Below, in pieces: positions 40,794-46,269 of a stretch of DNA of 46,269 bases. A program made the translations under genes and the position numbers. Position 1 is the first letter of the stretch, and each line of letters opens with the position of its first letter. The DNA lies in NCBI GenBank assembly GCA_000432435.1, contig HF993130.1, forward strand, positions 55,593 through 101,861, given 5' to 3'. Origin of the DNA: Eubacterium sp. CAG:180. Its GTDB lineage: Bacteria > Bacillota > Clostridia > Oscillospirales > Acutalibacteraceae. The notes beneath the pieces were generated by a model. It had not been told where the DNA came from, searched no databases, and worked only from the letters and a program-made list of their open reading frames with translations.

Positions 40794-41609
40794 ATGAAAA
40801 AAATAGCCGTTATAAACGACCTTTCCGGCTTCGGCAAATGCTCTCTCACGGCGGCTATACCGGTTATATCGGCTCTTGGGCTTGAATGCTGCCCGATGCC
40901 GACGGCGGTACTGTCAAATCAAACAGGCTTTGAGAGCTTTTACTGCGATGATTTTACCGATAAAATGGATTTTTTCACGAGCGAGTGGAAAAAGCTCGGC
41001 GTTCGCTTTGACGGCATTCTTACAGGCTTTATAGCGTCGCACCGTCAGGCGGAAAAAATATTTCGTTTTCTTGACGAATTTCAAAATGACGACACCGTTT
41101 TTTTCTGTGATCCCGTTATGGCGGATGACGGAAAAATTTACGATATATACGACAAGGCTATGTGCGACGCCGTAACGCGTCTCGCAAAAAGGGCTGACAT
41201 TATATCTCCGAATCTCACGGAGCTGTGTGTTCTGACGGGGGAAAGCTACGAAGCTCTCTCTTCATCGGAACCGGACGATATAGCAAAAGCCGCATCGTCC
41301 CTTTTAAACGATACTCTGAGCACGGTCATTGTTACCGGCATAAAAAAAGACGACACCGTTTTAAACGTTGTCGCCGATAAAAGCGGTTTTAAAACTGTTT
41401 CATCCAAAAAATACGGCGGAAGCTTTTCCGGTACGGGTGATCTGTTTGCCGCGGCTGTTGCGGGACTTACCGTAAAAGGCGAAGCTCCGCTATGTGCCAC
41501 CGAAAAAGCCGTAGAATTCCTTGAAGGCGCCATAAGGGATTCTTACGAAGAAAACACGGATCGTAATTTCGGGGTAAATTTTGAAAAATATTTGGGGAAG
41601 CTTATGTAA
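40794..41609 (+). CDS. pdxK: Pyridoxal/pyridoxamine kinase
   Basis: This ribokinase-family enzyme phosphorylates B6 vitamers to make PLP precursors. The 271-residue protein begins KKIAVINDLSGFGKCSLTAAIPV and has MPTAVLSNQTGF, FFCDPVMADDGKIY, ISPNLTELCVLTG and the catalytic SGTGDLFAA motif near residue 215. The related HMP kinase ThiD has a similar fold, but the PTAVLSNQTG motif and the PdxR neighbour favour B6. GGAAGGGTG precedes ATG 40794; upstream in-frame codons are not used. Confidence 0.88.
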   Translation: MKKIAVINDLSGFGKCSLTAAIPVISALGLECCPMPTAVLSNQTGFESFYCDDFTDKMDFFTSEWKKLGVRFDGILTGFIASHRQAEKIFRFLDEFQNDDTVFFCDPVMADDGKIYDIYDKAMCDAVTRLAKRADIISPNLTELCVLTGESYEALSSSEPDDIAKAASSLLNDTLSTVIVTGIKKDDTVLNVVADKSGFKTVSSKKYGGSFSGTGDLFAAAVAGLTVKGEAPLCATEKAVEFLEGAIRDSYEENTDRNFGVNFEKYLGKLM

Positions 41610-41697
41610 AGCATCTCACAAAGAGCCGTATTGCGCCCTGCAATCCGGCACCGCGAGCTTCTCGGATATTTCACTACGAAAGAATATGGTGACCACT

Positions 41698-42237
41698 ATG
41701 AACACAAAATCAAAATCAATGACAGCGCTTTTAAACCTTGTTAAAGCTGCGGTTTTTGCCGCTCTTATTGCCGTAATGACGGCATACATCAAATTTAACA
41801 CCGGTATAAACGACGGTTATCTCCACTTCGGCGACAGTATGATTTACCTTGCCGCATGTATTCTTCCGCTTCCGTACGCAATGGCGGCTGCGGCAATAGG
41901 CGGTTTTTGTGCCGATATACTTGCCGGTGCTGCCGCTTGGGCTCCGTTTACGGCAGTAATTAAGGCTCTTAACGCTCTGCCGTTTGCACTCGTTTATACC
42001 TGCCACGCAACGAAGAGCCCCAACAAAATTCTTAATAAGACCACCGCGTTTATGCCTCTTGTTTCCGGTCTTATAACAATCTTCGGTTATCTTCTTGCGG
42101 AGGGACTTTTATATTCGTTCCCCACGGCATTAACCTCCGTTCCGTTCTCGATTATTCAGGCAGTCGGCAGTGCAATAATCTACTATATTGCCGCTCCGGC
42201 GCTTGATAAAGTTAAATTCAAAACAAAATTATCCTAA
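41698..42237 (+). CDS. ECF-type transporter S component / integral membrane partner of a radical SAM protein
   Basis: The 179-residue protein has about six hydrophobic helices. FNTGINDGYLHFGDSMIYLAACILPLPYAMAAAAIGGFCADILAG matches the vitamin-binding S components of ECF transporters (GYxHxGDxxIYLA). From memory, related small membrane proteins (TIGR04002) are reported to co-occur with radical SAM proteins like the one that follows. Next to pdxK a B6 vitamer is the most likely cargo, but this is inference. No EcfA or EcfT is nearby; S components often share a distant energy module. ATG 41698 with GGTG upstream is used; an ATG at 41686 is possible. Confidence 0.75.
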   Translation: MNTKSKSMTALLNLVKAAVFAALIAVMTAYIKFNTGINDGYLHFGDSMIYLAACILPLPYAMAAAAIGGFCADILAGAAAWAPFTAVIKALNALPFALVYTCHATKSPNKILNKTTAFMPLVSGLITIFGYLLAEGLLYSFPTALTSVPFSIIQAVGSAIIYYIAAPALDKVKFKTKLS

Positions 42238-42251
42238 AGGGAGTCTTTTTA

Positions 42252-42863
42252 ATGGCTGACATAGTTTACACCTTTGAGGGCAGCGTATACCTTAACATCA
42301 CAAATTCCTGTCCGTGCAAATGCAAATTCTGCATCCGCAATAATTCGGATTCGGTAGGCGACGCGGACACGCTTTGGTTCTCGGGTCACAACCCCTCGTT
42401 TGATGAAATTAAAAAAGCTATTGACGCATACGATTTCACCGGCTACAACGGCGAGGTTATATTCTGCGGCTACGGTGAACCGACTTTTGCATATGACAAT
42501 CTCATAAAGACGTGCAAATACATTCACGAAAAACTCGGCTTAAAGGTTCGTCTTAATACGAACGGCCTTTCCGACCTGCTCAACAAAAAGCCGACAGCCA
42601 AGGAATTATGTGAAAATACCGATAAAATCTCGATAAGCCTTAACGAATACAGCAGCGAAAAATACTGTGAGCTGTGTGCTCCGGCATTCGGTGAAAAATC
42701 GTTTGACGCCATCATCAAATTTGCAAAAGAGTGTAAACAGTACGGTCAGGATCTGCGTTTTTCGGTGGTCGATGTGATCCCCAAAGAGGATATTGAAAAA
42801 TGCAGAGAGCTTGCCGACAGTCTCGGTATCCCGCTTAGAGTCAGAGCCTATGTTGCCGACTGA
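42252..42863 (+). CDS. Short radical SAM protein (TatD-linked family type)
   Basis: The 203-residue protein has the canonical CX3CX2C motif (Cys20, Cys24, Cys27, within NSCPCKCKFC; Cys22 is extra), the GGEP-equivalent FCGYGEPTFAYD, and KVRLNTNGL. It is a minimal TIM-barrel radical SAM enzyme with no C-terminal Fe-S or substrate domain and resembles the TatD-family-associated radical SAM group (TIGR04038). No function is established. It begins 14 bases after the S component with GGGAG upstream, so the two are one unit. The stop lies 16 bases inside the convergent sigF reading frame. Confidence 0.85.
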   Translation: MADIVYTFEGSVYLNITNSCPCKCKFCIRNNSDSVGDADTLWFSGHNPSFDEIKKAIDAYDFTGYNGEVIFCGYGEPTFAYDNLIKTCKYIHEKLGLKVRLNTNGLSDLLNKKPTAKELCENTDKISISLNEYSSEKYCELCAPAFGEKSFDAIIKFAKECKQYGQDLRFSVVDVIPKEDIEKCRELADSLGIPLRVRAYVAD

Positions 42864-43522
42864 GAATAATCGTCCGTCAGCTTTTTTCGCATAATCGCAA
42901 GCACGGCTCTCTCCTTTCTTGAAACCTGCACCTGTGACATTCCGAGTTTTTCGGCTGTCGCACTTTGTGTAAACCCCTTGAAATATCTGAGCCTTATAAG
43001 GGTTTGGTCTTTTTGGGGCAAAGCTTTTAAAACCTCTTCGAGAGCCAATTTATCCTGAATGGCATCTTCGCCCGAGGGCACGGGAACATCGGTTTGACGT
43101 TCATTGTCATCGTCCGACGCAGTGAGCGACACGGGCGGCAAGGAAATATTTAAAAGTTCCGATACGGCAAAGCAGTCTATCCCCAGAATTTTTGATAATT
43201 CTGTTACGGTAGGCTCTCTGCCGTTTTCTTTTGTCAGCTTTTCGCTGAGCTTAACGGCTTCGCGCGAGCGTTCCTTTAAGGAGCGGCTGACCTTTACCGC
43301 TCCGCCGTCTCTGAAAAGTCTTCTGATTTCACCCAAAACCGCAGGTACGGCATACGTTGAAAAAGCAAAGCCGAGCTCCTCGCGAAAGCCGTCCGCCGCC
43401 TTGACAAGTCCGAGACACCCTGCGGAATAAAGCTCCTCATATTCTATTCCTCTGCCGCGGAACCTGTTTGCACAGGCGTGTACCAAGCCGAGATTTTGCT
43501 CAATCAGCTCTTTTCGGTCCAT
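42848..43522 (-). CDS. sigF: RNA polymerase sporulation sigma factor SigF
   Basis: The 224-residue sigma-70 protein has region 2 (LGLVHACANRFRGRGIEYEELYSAGCLGLVKAADGF, FSTYAVPAVLGEIRRLFRD), region 3 (VKVSRSLKERSREAVKLSEKLTKENGREPTVTELSKIL) and region 4 (LRYFKGFTQSATAEKLGMSQVQVSRKERAVL). It directs early forespore genes. SigG is very similar in sequence; the position after spoIIAA-spoIIAB identifies SigF. The start overlaps spoIIAB by 19 bases. The 3' end overlaps the convergent radical SAM gene and no terminator is visible. Confidence 0.93.
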   Translation of the reverse strand: MDRKELIEQNLGLVHACANRFRGRGIEYEELYSAGCLGLVKAADGFREELGFAFSTYAVPAVLGEIRRLFRDGGAVKVSRSLKERSREAVKLSEKLTKENGREPTVTELSKILGIDCFAVSELLNISLPPVSLTASDDDNERQTDVPVPSGEDAIQDKLALEEVLKALPQKDQTLIRLRYFKGFTQSATAEKLGMSQVQVSRKERAVLAIMRKKLTDDYSQSAT

Positions 43523-43953
43523 TGCTCTTTACCCTTTATCGTTTTATATAAGGTCACAGTTGTGCCTTTTCCGAGCGTTGACGTCACTCTCACCTTATCG
43601 GAAAAGCTCTCCATCACGGAAAACCCGAGACCCGACCTGTCACCGCCGAGTGTTGTAAACAGCGGCTGACGGGCTTTTTTTATGTCTTCTATTCCGCGGC
43701 CTCTGTCGCGTATTTTCGTCACAGTTTTACCGTCGCCGAAAATTTTGACGTCTATGTATATTTTTCCGCACGAATTTTTGTAGGCGTGGACTATACAGTT
43801 CGTCACCGCCTCGCTGACGGAGGTCCTTATATCGTTCAGCTCCTCTATTGTGGGGTCAAGCTGTGAAATAAACGCCGACACCGCCGTACGTGCATATCCT
43901 TCGTTTACGGAACGGCTCTCCAGTTGCATTTTGAGTTCATTAAGCGGTTTCAC
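43504..43953 (-). CDS. spoIIAB: Anti-sigma-F factor SpoIIAB
   Basis: SpoIIAB is a GHKL-type serine kinase that binds SigF and phosphorylates SpoIIAA. The 149-residue protein has the N box TSVSEAVTNCIVHAY with Glu48 and Asn52, the G1 box IRDRGRGIED (with Asp83), and RSGLGFSVMESFSDKV. The start is GTG 43953 with AAAGGAGG upstream and overlaps spoIIAA by 14 bases. This is the standard gene order of the operon. Confidence 0.95.
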   Translation of the reverse strand: MKPLNELKMQLESRSVNEGYARTAVSAFISQLDPTIEELNDIRTSVSEAVTNCIVHAYKNSCGKIYIDVKIFGDGKTVTKIRDRGRGIEDIKKARQPLFTTLGGDRSGLGFSVMESFSDKVRVTSTLGKGTTVTLYKTIKGKEQWTEKS

Positions 43954-44278
43954 TTTTATCCGCCTCCTTTTTCTTTTTCAGCACCGCGAGATTTTGAAGC
44001 CCCGCGAGGCACATTACCTTATATGCATGGCGTGACAGGCCGTGAATTTCGAGTGAGGCTCCCATACTCTCGCATATCTTGTATCTGCCCATCACAAGTC
44101 CTATTCCGGAGCTGTCCATAAATGTGACTCCCGAAAAATCAAGCACGACTCTTTTAGGGTGTGCCGAAATAATTGCCGCGTCTGTTTTTTCACGTATGGG
44201 CAAAGCGACATGATGGTCGATTTCACCTGATAAAAATGACGTAACAACATCTTCGTCTGTCTTAATTTCAACGGACAT
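43940..44278 (-). CDS. spoIIAA: Anti-sigma-F factor antagonist SpoIIAA
   Basis: SpoIIAA is a STAS-domain protein that, when unphosphorylated, displaces SigF from SpoIIAB. The 112-residue protein has VVLDFSGVTFMDSSGIGLVMGRYK with the phosphorylated serine in DSSG (Ser56/Ser57). The C-terminus carries a basic KKKKEADKSETA tail that overlaps spoIIAB. ATG 44278 has GAAGGGATG upstream. It is the first gene of the operon and has a Spo0A-like promoter. Confidence 0.95.
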   Translation of the reverse strand: MSVEIKTDEDVVTSFLSGEIDHHVALPIREKTDAAIISAHPKRVVLDFSGVTFMDSSGIGLVMGRYKICESMGASLEIHGLSRHAYKVMCLAGLQNLAVLKKKKEADKSETA

Positions 44279-44307
44279 ATTTTTTCATCCCTTCCGAGTT
44301 TTCTTTC

Positions 44308-44341
44308 ATTTTAACGGACAAGCATTAAAAAAGCTGTCGCA
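44308..44341 (-). promoter_or_regulatory. Spo0A-type promoter of spoIIAA-spoIIAB-sigF
   Basis: On the minus strand TAAAAT (44313-44308) lies 29 bases before the spoIIAA ATG. TGTCGCA on plus (44335-44341) is a Spo0A-box core, 21 bp upstream of the -10 element, the same distance as at spoIIGA. No sigma-H pair (AGGA with GAAT) is visible, although sigma-H is the usual factor for this operon in Bacillus. Confidence 0.6.
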
Positions 44342-44412
44342 ATATGGTAACGAATACCGTTTTTTCAAAATATAATGATACTGTATATATCAGAGCAAAG
44401 GAGAGAACAGCC

Positions 44413-44643
44413 TTGGAGCATAAAAAAAGCCTTGCCTTTTTGCCCGTCGGTGAAAAAGCAAGGGTGTTATCGGTTGAAAACGGAGGAAATATGAAAAGAC
44501 GGCTTCAGGATCTCGGAGTTATAAGGGACACCGAAATCGGTTGTGTTCTCGACAGCATATCCGGCGACATAAAAGTCTACATGATACGCGGTGCATACAT
44601 TGCGATACGAAAGTCCGACGCAGAGCAGATACTTCTTAAATAG
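44413..44643 (+). CDS. feoA: FeoA, ferrous iron transport protein A
   Basis: FeoA is a small SH3-like cytosolic protein that assists FeoB. The 76-residue protein shows LAFLPVGEKARVLSVENGGNMKRRLQDLGVIRDTEIGCV and ends with GAYIAIRKSDAEQILLK, all typical. The start is a TTG at 44413 with AAGGAGAG 7 bases upstream; the frame extends to 44344 but without a ribosome binding site and through the Spo0A-like promoter region. It shares 134 bases of intergenic DNA with the divergent spoIIAA operon. Confidence 0.92.
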   Translation: MEHKKSLAFLPVGEKARVLSVENGGNMKRRLQDLGVIRDTEIGCVLDSISGDIKVYMIRGAYIAIRKSDAEQILLK

Positions 44644-44652
44644 GGTGATAAT

Positions 44653-46269
44653 TTGAAAAAACAAAAAATTCCCAATAAAAAAGTAATAGCACTTGCCGGC
44701 AATCCGAACGTCGGAAAAAGCACGGTATTTAACGCGCTCACAGGTATGCACCAGCACACCGGTAATTGGACGGGCAAGACGGTAGACTCCGCAGAGGGCA
44801 GGTTTCTTTATAAAGAAAGAGAATATGTTTTGGTCGATCTGCCGGGTACATATTCTCTTTGCTCACACTCCGAAGAAGAGGAAAATGCAGGTAAATTTTT
44901 GCAATCTCATCGGTATGACGCCGTAATCGTTGTATGCGACGCGGTCTGCCTTGAGCGCAATTTAAATCTCGTCCTGCAAGCCATGGAAATAACGGGTAAT
45001 ATAATTGTTTGTATAAACCTGTTAGATGAGGCGAAGAAAAAGGGCATAGAAATTGACACGGAAAAGCTCGAAAAACGACTCGGTGTTCCGACAGTCGGCA
45101 TTTGTGCACGTACAAAGCAGGGGTTTCCGGAGCTTTTGTCCGCAGTTCAAAAAATGTCGGCAGATAAAAAAGCACCGATTTTCCCCGTAAAATACAGTGA
45201 AAGCACCGAAAAGGCAATAGAAATTCTCTGCGACGCATTAAGAAAAAATACAAATCTTCCGCTGAATGAAAGATACATGGCTCTGCGTCTTTTAACAGAG
45301 CCGAAAAAAAACACGGAGGAATTTAAGGAGATATTCGGCGATGACAAATTAAAAGACTGCGATATTTCGGACGCGCTGGAAAGAGCGTACCGTGTGTGCG
45401 GCGGAAGAAAAAACATAGAAGACGATATTCCCGAAAGCATAGTTAAAACAGCCGAAAATACAGTTGACGGCGTTGTAAAAACAAATCAAAACAAGAGGCA
45501 TGACTTTGACCGCAAATTAGATAAGCTTTTCACAAGCAAGCTTACGGGAATACCGATAATGTTGCTGCTTTTACTGCTCATATTTTGGATTACCGCGGTG
45601 GGTGCAAATTACCCGAGCGAGCTTTTACAGCGTGCAAGCGGTTTTCTCACACAAAAGCTTATGCTCCTTTTGACAAATGCCGGCGTTTCTGTGTGGCTGC
45701 GCGAAATGCTTGTAAACGGAATGTTTAAGGTCTTATGCTGGGTCATATCGGTAATGCTGCCTCCCATGGCAATATTTTTCCCCCTGTTCACCCTGCTTGA
45801 GGACTTCGGATACCTGCCGAGAGTTGCGTTTAATCTTGACCACGGCTTCAGAAAATGCGGTACCTGCGGCAAACAGGCTCTCACGATGTGTATGGGCTTC
45901 GGGTGCAACGCAGTAGGGGTCACCGGCTGCCGCATAATAGACAGTCCTCGCGAAAAGCTTATAGCCGTTATAACAAACTGCCTTGTCCCCTGCAACGGGC
46001 GTTTTCCGTCGCTCATAAGTATTATAACCATATTTTTTGCCGCCGGCAGCTTCGGCATATGCCGTTCGGTATTTACCGCCGCACTTTTGACGCTTGTTAT
46101 TGTATTCAGCGTACTTTTAACCTTTGTTTCGTCGCGTATACTGTCAAAAACACTTCTTCGCGGAGTACCGTCGTCATTCACTCTTGAGATGCCTCCGTAC
46201 AGAAAGCCGCAGGTCTTAAAGGTCATAGTGCGTTCGATTTTTGACAGGACCCTTTTTGTTCTCGGAAGG
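44653..46269 (+). CDS. feoB: FeoB ferrous iron transporter (N-terminal 539 residues, runs off the window)
   Basis: FeoB is the Fe2+ transporter with an N-terminal G domain. The GTPase motifs are G1 GNPNVGKS (16-23), the switch region GNWTGKTVDSAEG, G3 DLPG (62-65) and G4 NLLD (122-125). A helical spacer follows, then membrane helices from about residue 295, and the conserved LLEDFGYLPRVAFNLD and MCMGFGCNAVGVTGC gate motif. The start is TTG 44653 with GGGTGA upstream, 9 bases after feoA. The frame is open to the last base and the gene continues outside the window. Confidence 0.95.
   Translation, partial: MKKQKIPNKKVIALAGNPNVGKSTVFNALTGMHQHTGNWTGKTVDSAEGRFLYKEREYVLVDLPGTYSLCSHSEEEENAGKFLQSHRYDAVIVVCDAVCLERNLNLVLQAMEITGNIIVCINLLDEAKKKGIEIDTEKLEKRLGVPTVGICARTKQGFPELLSAVQKMSADKKAPIFPVKYSESTEKAIEILCDALRKNTNLPLNERYMALRLLTEPKKNTEEFKEIFGDDKLKDCDISDALERAYRVCGGRKNIEDDIPESIVKTAENTVDGVVKTNQNKRHDFDRKLDKLFTSKLTGIPIMLLLLLLIFWITAVGANYPSELLQRASGFLTQKLMLLLTNAGVSVWLREMLVNGMFKVLCWVISVMLPPMAIFFPLFTLLEDFGYLPRVAFNLDHGFRKCGTCGKQALTMCMGFGCNAVGVTGCRIIDSPREKLIAVITNCLVPCNGRFPSLISIITIFFAAGSFGICRSVFTAALLTLVIVFSVLLTFVSSRILSKTLLRGVPSSFTLEMPPYRKPQVLKVIVRSIFDRTLFVLGR

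Noticed and set aside
44376..44393. Fur-like box before feoA (TGATACTGTATATATCA)
   Set aside because: Only a TGATA/TATCA inverted repeat with a poor centre; too weak a match to call a Fur or DtxR-type site.
44344..44412. Extended feoA N-terminus from 44344
   Set aside because: The extra 23 residues lack a ribosome binding site and similarity to FeoA; AAGGAGAG sits before the TTG at 44413.

Overview
The window looks like a chromosomal segment from a spore-forming, Gram-positive Clostridia member, probably an uncultured gut Oscillospiraceae/Ruminococcaceae-type bacterium. Evidence: early sporulation genes (spoIIGA-sigE, spoIIAA-spoIIAB-sigF, a PdaA-type cortex deacetylase), strong AGGAGG ribosome binding sites, frequent TTG starts, lipoprotein and sortase-type surface signals, an ECF-type vitamin transporter component, oxygen-defence rubrerythrin, formate-THF ligase and FeoAB. 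No phage, plasmid, CRISPR or IS transposase genes were seen; the gene content is mostly core chromosome.

Layout. 1-1.2 kb: tail of an unknown gene and pdaA. 1.2-4.3 kb (minus): three-gene glycerol-3-phosphate oxidation cassette (FAD dehydrogenase with BFD-like Fe-S domain, FAD/NAD oxidoreductase, DUF1667 protein). 4.3-6.1 kb (minus): an MBOAT O-acyltransferase and a very short DHHW-type partner. 6.2-7.9 kb (minus): spoIIGA-sigE. 8-11.3 kb: nagB (minus), divergent from acpS-nnr-lipoprotein (plus). 11.3-21 kb (minus): rubrerythrin, then a long run alaS-[281-bp repeat element]-hinT-comEC-holA-rnmV-ansA-ytqA. 21.2-22.9 kb: fhs (plus). 23-29.4 kb (minus): GtrA-like membrane protein, carB, carA, CaCA antiporter. 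29.6-31.7 kb (plus): a secreted lipase-like hydrolase with an IPKTG sorting signal. 31.8-34.7 kb (minus): recD2, a small membrane protein and the RNase P RNA. 34.8-39.2 kb (minus): uxaC and a GH38 alpha-mannosidase. 39.3-42.9 kb: a MocR/PdxR regulator divergent from pyridoxal kinase, ECF S component and a short radical SAM protein. 42.8-44.3 kb (minus): sigF, spoIIAB, spoIIAA. 44.4 kb to the end (plus): feoA and feoB (truncated by the window edge).

How the genes work together. The two sporulation operons give the forespore (SigF, held by SpoIIAB and released by SpoIIAA) and mother-cell (pro-SigE, processed by SpoIIGA) sigma factors. Both have the same promoter layout: a TGTCGCA Spo0A-like box exactly 21 bp from a TATAAT/TAAAAT element. 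The B6 cluster pairs a PLP-sensing regulator with a B6 kinase and a probable vitamin importer; the radical SAM enzyme next to it has no known job and is the best candidate for an undescribed function.

Most notable points: the shared Spo0A-type promoter geometry, a possible ACG start in spoIIGA, the ECF S component-radical SAM pair, a structured 281-bp MITE-like element after alaS with a covarying 31-bp palindrome also present at the end of ytqA, a ComEC with a degenerate beta-lactamase-like domain, and a DHHW protein cut to its N-terminal stub. Everything here was read by eye; no database search or folding program was run.
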